Shown: in pieces, positions 52,426-61,689 of the stretch
Numbering within the stretch: the first letter of the stretch is position 1
How the letters are laid out: the number at the start of each line of letters is the position of its first letter
NCBI RefSeq assembly: GCF_002368115.1
Contig: NZ_AP018316.1
Coordinates: 2,567,025 to 2,631,024, forward strand
Length of the DNA stretch: 64,000 bases
Source: Dolichospermum compactum NIES-806
GTDB lineage: Bacteria > Cyanobacteriota > Cyanobacteriia > Cyanobacteriales > Nostocaceae
Direction of reading: 5' to 3'
Translations under genes and position numbers: made by a program
Notes under the pieces: model-generated
What the model was told of the DNA's origin: nothing
The model's input: the letters and a program-made list of their open reading frames with translations, nothing else
The model's database searches: none

Positions 52426-52628
52426 AATTATGATTTTAATGATTTTTGTGATTCTTTATGATACAGCAAAATTCAGGAGTGAAAACCGCTAGATACTTGC
52501 TTATTGACAGATAGGAGTTTTGATTTTCATTTTTTACCTTGGTTACTGGCAACCTGCTGTTTAATTACATAAATATATAGTCAAGATGTCATCAAATAAA
52601 TCAGGTAAATCATAGTTTAAGATGATAG

Positions 52629-53498
52629 TTAGGGAGCTAAAACAGCGATCGCTTGAGGAACAACCCGAAACACAGCCGGAGTATGAGTTGTGATTTCTCC
52701 ATCTGTATTAATAGAATGGGGTCTGCGAGTGTATACTGTAATTTCCTGCCCTTCAAGGGCGCGAACATTTGGCGAATGAATATGTCGTCCTTGACGCATA
52801 GCCGGCAGCAAAGGCAGAATTTGCCACCAATGATCAATTTCTAAACTATAAAGATCCAGCCTTTGATCATCTATAGCTGCATCGTGAACTACAGCCATAC
52901 CACCACCATAATAGCGACCATTACCTACAGCAATTTGCACAGTTTTAACATAAATTGATTCATCATTCATACGAATTTCTGCACTAAAAGGGCGAGATCT
53001 CCAAATTACTTGCAATGCAATTGCCGCGTAAGCAAATATACCCCAACGCCGTTTAATTTCCTTAGTTAATTGTTGAGTAATTTTTACACTTAACCCCAAA
53101 CTAGCCACATTAAAAAAATATTTACCATTTACACAACCTAAATCAATCCTGCGTAACTTTCCAGAAGCAATAATTTGACACGCTTCCGTTAAAGAGTTAG
53201 GAATTCCTAAAGTCCTTGCTAAGTCGTTAGCAGTTCCTAATGGTAAAATCCCCAAAGGTAATTGAGTCTCGACTATCGCCTCAATAGCAGCATTCAGTGT
53301 ACCATCCCCACCACCCACAATTACCAAATTTATTTCTTGTTGATAACGCCGAATCAGATCACCTAATTGATTTGGATGTTCTGTAGATTCTGTAATTATC
53401 TCTAAACCCAATTGATTTAAACAATTTATCGCTTCTTGGTAACGTTCTTGTCCTTGACGAGAATTACTATTTACTAACAATAGTGCGCGGAGACTCAT
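52629..53498 (-). CDS. Diacylglycerol/lipid kinase (YegS-type)
   Basis: About 289 residues from ATG 53498 (MSLRALLLVNSNSRQGQ); an in-frame ATG at 53543 would add fifteen residues before the conserved strand. IVGGGDGTLNAAIEAI is the ATP/catalytic loop and LGILPLGTANDLARTLGI the second conserved motif. It phosphorylates diacylglycerol or a related lipid. The C-terminal domain is the beta-sandwich of the family. Confidence 0.9.
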   Translation of the reverse strand: MSLRALLLVNSNSRQGQERYQEAINCLNQLGLEIITESTEHPNQLGDLIRRYQQEINLVIVGGGDGTLNAAIEAIVETQLPLGILPLGTANDLARTLGIPNSLTEACQIIASGKLRRIDLGCVNGKYFFNVASLGLSVKITQQLTKEIKRRWGIFAYAAIALQVIWRSRPFSAEIRMNDESIYVKTVQIAVGNGRYYGGGMAVVHDAAIDDQRLDLYSLEIDHWWQILPLLPAMRQGRHIHSPNVRALEGQEITVYTRRPHSINTDGEITTHTPAVFRVVPQAIAVLAP

Positions 53499-53977
53499 TT
53501 TAGCTACCTTTTGTAGTTTGTATATGGCATTATTTACATCCATTTATTAAAAATCTCAGTGCAGGATGATCAAAAGGTTGAGACTTAACTGATTATAGAA
53601 TACAGTAATATGGTTTTATCGGAATCCAGTTTGATTATTGAAAAGATCCGTAAGCTATGTTAGCGACAGCGTAACACACTAAACCCTTGCTAGTCCTGCG
53701 TTACGGATTTAATCTCATAGCGAAGTGCCATCCGCACCTGATAATACTTAATTTTGTTCATAAATCAAATAGTAATCCTATATAGCAGTCGTCAAGCTTA
53801 TAGGGGTTTCCCCGCCCTCTATTTTATTGCATCCTAAAGAAAGATAACTGCTATAGTAATCATTATTTATTCCTTTTTTCTCCTCATTTCTATCTAAAGA
53901 AATATCTATTATTTAATAATATTTTGACTTGATTTTATTGATCTAGAATAGCGGCAGTTTTGCAACCCAAGATCAAC

Positions 53978-55111
53978 ATGAGTTCATCAACGATTTTACA
54001 AAACATTGAAAAACATCTTCCTCTAGTGGGAGATGTGCATACTAAAAGTCCAATTGCTTACAAAGCAACCCGTCTTGCAGTTAGTACAGTTAATGCAGTG
54101 CAAATGGCAATAGCCGAGTCTTATATCAATGGATTAGAAGTACCGGATGCTGTGTTGCGATCGCTTTTTGATAGTTGTATGCCTATCTTTTTTAAGTATT
54201 TTCCATCCCTGCTTGCACCCTATGAATGGGTATTAACAGAAACAGACCATACCGCCGAAGGTTCCCAGGAATTAATGAAGATTCAGTACGACTTACCTCA
54301 AGCTATGCTGAATACCATGTTAGGTGATGGAAAACTTATTTATCCTAAATATAGCATGGGATTGTGGGAAAAAGGAGCAACCAATCTCGAACAATCACAA
54401 ATGCAAATGATTGATGATGTCATTGACAAATTAGACATCAAAGATGGTGATCATATTTTAGATTTTGGCTGTGGTTGGGGCTGTGTAGCTAATTATATTC
54501 TTGCCAAATTTCCCCATGTCAAATTCACAGGAATTAACTTGAGTCACCACCAATGTGAATATATGCGTCAGAAAATGCAAGATCCTGAAAGTTACCTTAG
54601 TTCCGGTCGTTTTACTCTCTACGAAGGAGATTTAAACGATGCCCAATTTGAAACAAAATTTGACAAAATTCTCTCAATTGGCGTTTTTTGTCATGTAGGT
54701 AATTTAACAAAGGCTTTCCGAAAACTGGCATCTTTTCTCAAGGATAACGGCAAAGTTTTTATTCATATTATCACAGTCCGTACCCCCAATAACATATCCA
54801 GTGTTTTCACTCACAAATACATTTTTCCTCATGGTCGTTACTGGAAATATGACGCAATTACCAGCCACAATCAAGACCTGAAAACTATTGACCAATGGTA
54901 TCTTAATGGTTCTAATTATTCCCGAACTTTTGCCAGTTGGTTAAAAAACTTTGATAATTCTCAGGCAATAGTCAAAGATTTGGACTACGGTATTGACTAT
55001 GCTAAATTTCGTCGCATCTGGAGATTTTATTTAATTTGGTTAGGTGCTAATTTCGCCAGTTGCGATGGTGAATACAACGGTAATGGACAATACTTAATGG
55101 TTCATGCCTAA
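53978..55111 (+). CDS. Cyclopropane-fatty-acid-synthase-like methyltransferase
   Basis: 377 residues from ATG 53978; a TTG at 53960 adds six. SAM-binding motif I is ILDFGCGWGCVANYI, followed by FTGINLSHHQCEYMRQKM and KILSIGVFCHVGN in the place of the CFA-type SIGMFEHVG. The N-terminal helical region (about 1-150) and the YWKYDAITSHNQD segment resemble CFA-like and coclaurine N-methyltransferase-like enzymes rather than true CFA synthase. Substrate unknown; the acceptor could be a lipid or a small amine. Confidence 0.85.
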   Translation: MSSSTILQNIEKHLPLVGDVHTKSPIAYKATRLAVSTVNAVQMAIAESYINGLEVPDAVLRSLFDSCMPIFFKYFPSLLAPYEWVLTETDHTAEGSQELMKIQYDLPQAMLNTMLGDGKLIYPKYSMGLWEKGATNLEQSQMQMIDDVIDKLDIKDGDHILDFGCGWGCVANYILAKFPHVKFTGINLSHHQCEYMRQKMQDPESYLSSGRFTLYEGDLNDAQFETKFDKILSIGVFCHVGNLTKAFRKLASFLKDNGKVFIHIITVRTPNNISSVFTHKYIFPHGRYWKYDAITSHNQDLKTIDQWYLNGSNYSRTFASWLKNFDNSQAIVKDLDYGIDYAKFRRIWRFYLIWLGANFASCDGEYNGNGQYLMVHA

Positions 55112-55141
55112 TCTTTGATTTTAGTGATAGCATTGCTTCAG

Positions 55142-55314
55142 TAGGTTGGGTTGACGCAAGGAAACCCAACATTATTAAACCTGATGATTAAAGTTGTTGT
55201 TGGGTTACGCTGTTGCTTAACCTAACTTACACTAGTTATAAGGAAACCCAACATTATTAAACTTGATAATTAAAGCTGTTTTTGGGTTGCGCTGTTGCTT
55301 AACCCAACCTACAT
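55142..55314. repeat. Duplicated AACCCAACC palindrome, 82-bp period
   Basis: AAGGAAACCCAACATTATTA begins at 55158 and again at 55240, each followed by a TTGGGTT...GCTGTTGCTTAACC arm. The element family is that of 9707-9782. It lies between the methyltransferase gene and the convergent toxin gene. Confidence 0.85.
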
Positions 55315-55317
55315 TAG

Positions 55318-55644
55318 TTATTCTGATTCTTCGTCTCTCATTGGTTTTTGAGCCGTGTGTCGCACAAAAATAATTTGAACATTATCATCAATAATTGTAA
55401 AAATAATTCGATAGGCGTTTCTTCCCTTTCCATATATAAGTTGTCGTATTTCTTGATCAAAAAATTCATTTTCAAATGCTAGAGAACAACGAGAAGGCAT
55501 TTTTTCTAGTGATAAAATAGATTTATATAATCCTTCTAACCATGTTCTAGCCTTTTGGTGAGAAATATTACTAAACCAGAAATAAGCGTTTTCTATTGCT
55601 TTCTGTGCTTCTGGTTGGATAATGATTTGATATTTATCATTCAT
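55318..55644 (-). CDS. RelE/ParE-superfamily toxin
   Basis: 108 residues: YQIIIQPEAQKAIENAYFWF, a central pair of helices, and the C-terminal strands NAYRIIFTIIDDNVQIIFVR with HTAQ. This is the ParE/RelE toxin fold, targeting gyrase or ribosome-bound mRNA depending on subgroup. Start ATG 55644 overlaps the antitoxin stop by four bases. Confidence 0.88.
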   Translation of the reverse strand: MNDKYQIIIQPEAQKAIENAYFWFSNISHQKARTWLEGLYKSILSLEKMPSRCSLAFENEFFDQEIRQLIYGKGRNAYRIIFTIIDDNVQIIFVRHTAQKPMRDEESE

Positions 55645-55931
55645 TGGGAACTGTCTAATTTATTAAACAATTCATTAAAGAAATCTTCGGCTTTTTTTCC
55701 TTCACCTTTCTGCATTTGTTCTAAGCCAAGTTTAATACCTTTTAAGGTTTCTACTAACTCAGCAGCATCTAATAGTTCTTGATAAGATTCTGCATCTTGA
55801 ACAACTAACTCGGCTTTTCCGTTGACAGTGAGAACTAAGGGGTGTTTTGTTTTTTTAATCTGTTGTAGAAATTCAGTAGTGTTACGCTTAAATTCGGTGA
55901 GGGAATGTATATCTTTACTAAGATTGATCAT
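55641..55931 (-). CDS. Phd/YefM-family antitoxin
   Basis: 96 residues from ATG 55931 (MINLSKDIHSLTEFKRNTTE); the longer frame adds seven residues without Phd similarity. The N-terminal DNA-binding domain has SLTEFKRN, then FLQQIKKTKHPLVLTVNGKA and LVVQDAESYQELLD, standard for Phd/YefM. It neutralises the toxin encoded by the next gene, with overlapping stop and start. Confidence 0.88.
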   Translation of the reverse strand: MINLSKDIHSLTEFKRNTTEFLQQIKKTKHPLVLTVNGKAELVVQDAESYQELLDAAELVETLKGIKLGLEQMQKGEGKKAEDFFNELFNKLDSSQ

Positions 55932-56048
55932 GACCGCAAGTTTAATTAGCATCTAATTAGATGTTAATTATAATTGGTGGTATTTGTCAAGTATTTTTTG
56001 GTAACTGCTTTGAGTGGGTTGCGTTGTTGCTTAATCCAACCGTTACAC

Positions 56049-56263
56049 CCCACATTCCGCACCCCCCCAGTGTCACAATCGGTAATTATGGCTAACGCCA
56101 CGCTCCGCTATCGGATTTTTGAAGACCTGTAAGGATAATTTTGATACAAAATGGTCTAAATTTTAGGTAGCGATAGCGAAGCACTGCTGCAAGCAGTTCG
56201 CCAATCCCAAATCCCCAAACGACCAATTTTCGTTGTGTGACAGTTTAGGGTGCGGAATGTGGG
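56049..56263. mobile_element. About 215-bp element with inverted ends (MITE-like)
   Basis: CCCACATTCCGCACCC at 56049-56064 is exactly mirrored by GGGTGCGGAATGTGGG at 56248-56263, and just inside both ends lie near-matching (T)GTCACA/TGTGACA pieces. The centre carries TAACGCCACGCTCCGCTATC and AGCGATAGCGAAGC palindromic stretches and no gene. It lies 23 bp after the sbtB stop. I do not see a clear target duplication. Confidence 0.7.
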
Positions 56264-56286
56264 TTTTAGGTCTGTGTCGTTTCAAC

Positions 56287-56619
56287 TCAACAGCCGTCTG
56301 GTCCACAGAAATGTCTTCCGTACAGTACCTCTGCTTCACAGATATAGATAATGCCCGCATAATCGGTGAAAAACTTGATTGCGACCTGATCCGCAATCTT
56401 CTCGGCCATCTCCCGATTTTCGGTAAGTACCTCGAACTTTACATTTGAATCGGTGTCAGCAGTGTTGGGTTTACCTGTAGAGCGCACGTTACGACTGCCT
56501 TTACCGCCAGTATCCACGACCGTATAACCGGTTGCCCCGCATTCATCAATGATCTTGGCGACCTTTTTCATCAGAATCTTTTCCGTGACGATGACGAGCT
56601 TGTTAGCTTTCTTGGACAT
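56287..56619 (-). CDS. sbtB: PII-like regulator SbtB
   Basis: 110 residues. PII-like fold with KLVIVTEKILMKKVAKIIDE, a T-loop region (GGKGSRNVRSTGKP), and YAGIIYICEAEVLYGRHFCG with the C-terminal CGPDGC redox pair of SbtB. It binds adenine nucleotides including cAMP and AMP and controls SbtA. A strong Shine-Dalgarno (AAGGAGGT) sits 7 bp before the ATG at 56619. It is 85 bp after sbtA, transcribed together. The DNA here is clearly richer in G and C than its neighbours. Confidence 0.93.
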   Translation of the reverse strand: MSKKANKLVIVTEKILMKKVAKIIDECGATGYTVVDTGGKGSRNVRSTGKPNTADTDSNVKFEVLTENREMAEKIADQVAIKFFTDYAGIIYICEAEVLYGRHFCGPDGC

Positions 56620-56704
56620 ATTGCTTACCTCCTTAAATCAAGTATATTAATCTACTCCGTCTGCGGGGTCAAGGGAGAGCCGACAGACCGCGACTGGTCT
56701 GGGA

Positions 56705-57817
56705 TTACTTGCCGCCGATCGCCTGGGCAAGTCCGATAAAGAAGGGTATACACAAACCGATCGCAATTGGCGTACCAATGGCTGTAGACGCGCCTATATA
56801 TGCCGATGGATTAGCCGAAGGGATACCTGCTCGCAATGTAGGAGGACCGGAGATGTCTGAACTAGAGGAAGCGATGACAGCCAGTACCACGACACCGCCC
56901 ATGCTGAAATTCATTGTATAGTGGGCAATCATACCTAGTCCGAAGGCAATTAAACCATGTATAAATGGTGCTAACACACTATAAACGACGTACCATTGGG
57001 CAACCTTACGCAGTTCACCCACTCTTGACCAAGCCTCCATACCCATCACCAGCATCAAGATTGAAAGCAAGCCGCGAAAGGCGGGATCGTAGAAGCTTTT
57101 ATAGACAGTTTCCGGACGGGTGAACAGTCCCAGAGCCATTCCTAATAACATTGCCGATAAGGCAGGACCCCGGAGGCTTTCCTCAATGATCGGCCATATC
57201 TTGACCCGATTATCATCAGGATCTTTCTGCTGGCTGAGATACTCCTGCCTGGTGCTGGGATAATCACCAGCCGCAACGGGCTGCTTACTCAAAGACTCTT
57301 CCATCGCAAGTTCGGGTGATTCTTTAAGCTTCTTCTTGTTGAGGTAAATATTAGCTACCACAATCGCAGTTACGAGCGCGGGGATATCCATAAAGGGATA
57401 GAGTGCACCAGTCCATGCTTCAAATGGAATTTTTTGTTCTTCTAGTACCGTCAGTCCGGCGGCCATGGTAGAACCACTCACCGCACCAAACAACCCCCCA
57501 GTTGCGATCGCATCAACGACTTTGACCTTTGGCAGCTTGGCCAATGTATAGCGGGCGATGAATACAACCGCAATACCTGTGACTACAGCAAACAATGCGG
57601 GTAAAACCATGTCCGCTAGGTTGGAGTTACGGATCGCAATTCCACCGGTTAGACCGATTTTGGTGAGTAACATGAAGACGATGATCGTACAAATTGACTC
57701 TGGAATTACCAATTCACTACCAAGGGCGGCAATAATCATTCCACCAATCAAAAAGGCCAATGTTGGGGACTGCAACTGGGCAATAAAGTCCGTGATAAAT
57801 AAGGATACAAAATCCAC
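56705..57817 (-). CDS. sbtA: Sodium-dependent bicarbonate transporter SbtA
   Basis: 370 residues, about ten transmembrane helices in two inverted halves with a long cytoplasmic loop in the middle (NKKKLKESPELAMEESLSKQ). High-affinity HCO3-/Na+ symporter of the carbon-concentrating mechanism. ATGGLFGAVSGSTMAAGLTV and VIASSSSDISGPPTLRAGIP are the signature re-entrant parts. The start is GTG at 57817 with GGAGG at a proper distance. A small hairpin (CTCCTCT/AGAGGAG) lies in the leader. Codon choice is GC-richer than in flanking genes. Confidence 0.95.
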   Translation of the reverse strand: MDFVSLFITDFIAQLQSPTLAFLIGGMIIAALGSELVIPESICTIIVFMLLTKIGLTGGIAIRNSNLADMVLPALFAVVTGIAVVFIARYTLAKLPKVKVVDAIATGGLFGAVSGSTMAAGLTVLEEQKIPFEAWTGALYPFMDIPALVTAIVVANIYLNKKKLKESPELAMEESLSKQPVAAGDYPSTRQEYLSQQKDPDDNRVKIWPIIEESLRGPALSAMLLGMALGLFTRPETVYKSFYDPAFRGLLSILMLVMGMEAWSRVGELRKVAQWYVVYSVLAPFIHGLIAFGLGMIAHYTMNFSMGGVVVLAVIASSSSDISGPPTLRAGIPSANPSAYIGASTAIGTPIAIGLCIPFFIGLAQAIGGK

Positions 57818-58580
57818 GAATACCTCCTTGTTTCTCCTCTAAAGAGGAGTATTACAATAGTTGAAGATGAAGTACAGTTAAGAGCATTTAGCTACAGAAA
57901 AAAACTATTTTCATCCGCCAAAAACCTGGTTGCTAATTATGCAACCATGAAAATTTGGTAATAATAAACTTTGGTAACAATTATTTCAGTTACCTAGTTT
58001 ATTAGTTAGTTGAAAATATGAGTGTTAGCTAATTTCTGCCGATGCAATTTACACAACGCTGTTTGCGTTAGAGCATTTATCAATGCTGATCTAAATCTTT
58101 CAGTTCAACATTTAAGTTTTATGAAAATTTGTTTGTCAAAGTACATTTGTAAATGCTCCTTAAGTAGTGCTTAACTGTGTCCTCAGTGCAAAAAACAGCA
58201 AGTATAAAATATCTTGCCGGTTGATGATTACGGTTGACAATTTACATAAATTATGAGCTAAGGTACTACTCAAGGAGAAACCCTAGTTACCCTGAAACAC
58301 AATCATGTAAAAAAATATATCCGCTTTTAGTTTTTTTGAAACCCAGGGATCAACTGTTTGATTAAAAACAGCATACAGCCTTTAGGTCGCAAAAATTAAC
58401 CCAAAAACATGAATTATTAAAAAAATATTATAAATAACATATACATTATATAAGTTTTTGCTTATATGTAACCCAAAAATTGGCCGTATTCATTAATGTA
58501 TAAGTTTTTCTCTATGAAAACCATTATTGATTCCTGAGAAAATAGACAAGAGGCGAAACTTAATTCGCCGCCTTTTTACT
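57818..58580. other. Gene-free 760-bp region between nrtD and sbtA
   Basis: AT-rich DNA that includes the promoter and leader of sbtA (hairpin at 57831-57851). I see no open frame, no RNA gene and no strong terminator. In other Nostocales the nitrate reductase gene narB often follows nrtD; it is not here. Confidence 0.65.
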
Positions 58581-59417
58581 TTAACCGACATCATCATGAG
58601 CGAAACGATTAAACAAGAAATCTAACGCATAATTCCGCAGTTGATAATATTGAGGATCTTCCATAATTCTCGCTCTATCCCGTGGTCTTGCAAAGGGAAT
58701 TTCCATCACTTCCCCTATTTTGGCATGAGGGCCATTAGTCATCATTACCAACTTGTCAGCCAAAAATAAAGCCTCATCAATATCATGGGTAATCATCAAA
58801 ACTGTACAACGATTATCATTCCAGATTTTCAGCAACTCCTCCTGTAACTCTTCCTTAGTGATCGCATCCAACGCCCCAAAAGGTTCATCTAAAATCAGCA
58901 CTTTGGGACGAATAGCCAAAGCACGGGCAATAGAAACCCGCTGTCTCATTCCTCCAGACATTTGCATAGGTTTCTTTTCCATTGCGTCGGCTAAACCCAC
59001 CATTGCTAAATGTTCTCTAACAATAGAACGTTTTTCTGCTTCTGGCTTAGTTGGATAAACTGCATTTACAGCTAAATAAATATTTTCAAATGCTGTTCTC
59101 CAAGGTAGTAAGGCGTAGTTTTGAAATACGACCATTCTATCTGGACCTGGTTTTGTAATAGGTTGTCCTTCTAATAAAACTTGTCCAGTTGTCGGAAAGT
59201 TGAAACCAGAAACCATGTTTAATAAAGTTGATTTACCGCAACCAGAGTGACCGATAACGCAAAGAAATTCCCCTTGTTCAACGTTGAGGTTAACACCATC
59301 AAGAACGGTAAATGGTCCATTTTTGGTGGGATAAACTTTACAAACGTCTTTAATTTCTAGGAAAGGCTGACGGCTGATTGTGGTTGTGTTGGTAGATATT
59401 AAGTTACGGTTTTGCAT
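58581..59417 (-). CDS. nrtD: Nitrate/nitrite ABC transporter ATPase NrtD
   Basis: 278 residues. A complete ABC ATPase: Walker A GHSGCGKST, signature MSGGMRQRVSIARAL, Walker B VLILDEPFGALD and the switch His in MITHDIDEAL. It pairs with NrtC at the membrane face of the NrtB permease. The 158-bp gap to nrtC holds repeat DNA, unlike the usual close spacing. ATG 59417. Confidence 0.93.
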   Translation of the reverse strand: MQNRNLISTNTTTISRQPFLEIKDVCKVYPTKNGPFTVLDGVNLNVEQGEFLCVIGHSGCGKSTLLNMVSGFNFPTTGQVLLEGQPITKPGPDRMVVFQNYALLPWRTAFENIYLAVNAVYPTKPEAEKRSIVREHLAMVGLADAMEKKPMQMSGGMRQRVSIARALAIRPKVLILDEPFGALDAITKEELQEELLKIWNDNRCTVLMITHDIDEALFLADKLVMMTNGPHAKIGEVMEIPFARPRDRARIMEDPQYYQLRNYALDFLFNRFAHDDVG

Positions 59418-59439
59418 TGTTTGGTAATTGGTAGGAGGT

Positions 59440-59575
59440 TTCGCGCAAAGACGCTAAGAAGCAAAGACGCAAAGGAAGAAAGGATGATTTTATTAGTTTT
59501 GTGGGATGGGCATCTTGCCCGTCTTTTATATTTTTGGGCAGACAGGATGTCCACCCCACAAGATTTATCCCCCCT
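59440..59575. repeat. Repeat DNA between nrtC and nrtD
   Basis: GCGCAAAGACGCTAAGAAGC then AAAGACGCAAAGG near 59444-59477, followed by GTGGGATGGGCATCTTGCCC and its partner GGGCAGACAGGATGTCCACC, an imperfect palindrome ending in CCCACAAG (59500-59561). The second could form a stable stem in the nrtCD transcript. Confidence 0.7.
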
Positions 59576-61579
59576 TTAAGCTGCGGTTTTTCGGGGGGAA
59601 TCTAGAATGACTTCGGCTATGGAGAAGTCGCGTTTGATTTCTAGGTCGTTAAGATAGCTAATGGGGTCGTCGGCGTTGAAGGGTTTACCATCAAATAATT
59701 GAATGGGTTGACGGGTGTAACTGATATCTAAGCCTAGTTCTCTGGCTGCTGTACTGAAAACACGGACTCGACACACTCGTTCGACGATTTCTACCCAATT
59801 TCTGGGGAAGGGAGTATCACCCCACCGTGCTAATTGAGTCATAATCCAAATTTGTTCTGTCCGACTGGGGCGGTTAATGGCAGACTCGGAATAAAATTGG
59901 TGATGGGCATATTCCCGCATCGGATGATCTAAGTCACAACTATCACTACTGGGGTTTTCCAGTTGGATATATTCAATATCTGTGCTGACATAATCCCGAC
60001 TTGCTAAAATTTGGCGAATTTCTTGGGCGTTGGCAGGATCTGCACAATATTTGCAAGCTTCTAATAAGGCTTTGGTTAAGGCAATATGGGTATTTGGATA
60101 AGTTTCTGCCCAATCTTCTCGCACGCCTAAAACTTTACCGGGGTGTCCTAACCAAACTTCTAAATCTGTGGCAATTGTAAAGCCTGAACCTTCAACTGCT
60201 GCGCGATAATTCCAAGGTTCACCTACACAATAACCGTCAATAGTTCCACCTTTTAAATCTACTACCATTTGGGCAGGAGGAATATTTTTCATGTCTACGT
60301 CAATATCAGGATCAATTCCTCCTGCGGCTAACCAATAACGCAGGAGTAAATTGTGCATTGATGCGGGATGGACTACGCCCATTCTGTGTGTTTGTTCGCG
60401 GGTTTTTAGGAGGTATTTTTTGAAGTCGGATAAGCTATGTACACCTTCTTCATAAAAACGTTTTGCTAAGGTGATGGCGTTACCGTTGCGGGTCATTGTT
60501 AGGGCTGTGACAACGGGTAAGGGTTCGTTTTTATTGCCTCCCAAACTTAACCACATTGGCATACCAGAGGGCATTTGTGCCGCATCTAAATATCCCCCCG
60601 TCATCCCGTCTACAATTCCCCGCCAACTGCTTTCCCGGACTAAATTAACTTCATCTAAGCCATGTTTGATGAAAAAGCCTTTTTCTTTAGCAATAGCCAG
60701 GGGGGCGCAAGCTGTAATGGGTAAGAAGCCAATTTCTAAATTAACTTTTTCTAAACCATGACGAACCACCGCAGCAGTTTTTCTGGCCCGAATTTTTTTG
60801 ATGCGTTTTTGTTGGTTGAGGAAGTAAATCATTTCACTTCGCAAGGTGTAGTAACTGGGATGTTTTACTACTTCCATGCGTTTACGCGGTCTGGGAATAT
60901 CTACTTCTAAAATGTCGCCAATTTTTGATTCTGGTCCGTTGGTTAACATAACTATTCTGTCAGATAACAATACGGCTTCGTCTACGTCGTGTGTCACCAT
61001 GACGGCGGTAACTTCGTTTTCTTCGCAGATTTGCATTAATTGTTCTTGCAAATTACCGCGAGTTAGGGCATCTAATGCACCGAAGGGTTCGTCTAATAGT
61101 AATAGTTTAGGACGAATTGCTAAGGCGCGGGCTATAGCTACCCGTTGTTTTTGTCCACCAGATAACATCCCTGGTTGTTTATCAGCATGGGGACGTAAAC
61201 CTACCATATCTATGTGTCTGTCAATAATCGCTTTGCGTTCTGCCGCTGGCATTCCATTTAATACTGAATCTACCGCTAAGGCGATATTTTCTCTGACTGT
61301 TCGCCAAGGTAAAAGCGAATAGTTTTGAAATACGACCATTCTATCTGGTCCTGGTTTTTTAATTCTTTGTCCTTCTAGAGTTACTAATCCTTCTGTTGGT
61401 AAATCCAAACCGGCGATCATATTTAAAAGTGTGGATTTTCCGCAACCAGAGTGACCGATAAGGGAAACAAATTCGCCTTTTTTTATTTGGAGATCAATAC
61501 CTTTGAGGGCAATATATTGACCGCCACCTGTTAATTCAAAAACTTTATCAATTTGCTCAACGCCAACAAATATAGACAT
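59576..61579 (-). CDS. nrtC: Nitrate/nitrite transporter ATPase fused to a NrtA-like domain, NrtC
   Basis: 667 residues. Residues 1-260 are an ABC ATPase (GHSGCGKST; LSGGQKQRVAIARAL; LLLDEPFGALD; MVTHDVDEAV). From about 275 a NrtA-like solute-binding domain follows (VNLEIGFLPITACAPLAIAK, then EKGFFIKHGLDEVNLVRE), which in NrtC acts as the internal nitrate sensor for ammonium-promoted inhibition. The GTIDGYCVGEPWNYRA motif and the ILDSPRKTAA end are complete. 110 bp from nrtB, with GTTGTCA repeats in the gap. Confidence 0.95.
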   Translation of the reverse strand: MSIFVGVEQIDKVFELTGGGQYIALKGIDLQIKKGEFVSLIGHSGCGKSTLLNMIAGLDLPTEGLVTLEGQRIKKPGPDRMVVFQNYSLLPWRTVRENIALAVDSVLNGMPAAERKAIIDRHIDMVGLRPHADKQPGMLSGGQKQRVAIARALAIRPKLLLLDEPFGALDALTRGNLQEQLMQICEENEVTAVMVTHDVDEAVLLSDRIVMLTNGPESKIGDILEVDIPRPRKRMEVVKHPSYYTLRSEMIYFLNQQKRIKKIRARKTAAVVRHGLEKVNLEIGFLPITACAPLAIAKEKGFFIKHGLDEVNLVRESSWRGIVDGMTGGYLDAAQMPSGMPMWLSLGGNKNEPLPVVTALTMTRNGNAITLAKRFYEEGVHSLSDFKKYLLKTREQTHRMGVVHPASMHNLLLRYWLAAGGIDPDIDVDMKNIPPAQMVVDLKGGTIDGYCVGEPWNYRAAVEGSGFTIATDLEVWLGHPGKVLGVREDWAETYPNTHIALTKALLEACKYCADPANAQEIRQILASRDYVSTDIEYIQLENPSSDSCDLDHPMREYAHHQFYSESAINRPSRTEQIWIMTQLARWGDTPFPRNWVEIVERVCRVRVFSTAARELGLDISYTRQPIQLFDGKPFNADDPISYLNDLEIKRDFSIAEVILDSPRKTAA

Positions 61580-61583
61580 AATT

Positions 61584-61646
61584 TTGGTGATTGGTGATTG
61601 GTGATTGGTTAGTTGTCAGTTGTCAGTTGTCAGTTGTCAGTTGTTA
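61584..61646. repeat. TTGGTGA and GTTGTCA tandem repeats between nrtB and nrtC
   Basis: About three TTGGTGA units, then about five GTTGTCA units. The same 7-mer families recur at 44309-44338 and in the 47-48-kb compound repeats. Confidence 0.85.
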
Positions 61647-61689
61647 TTTCTTCGCTATTGACTAATGACCACTGACTAATGACTAATAG

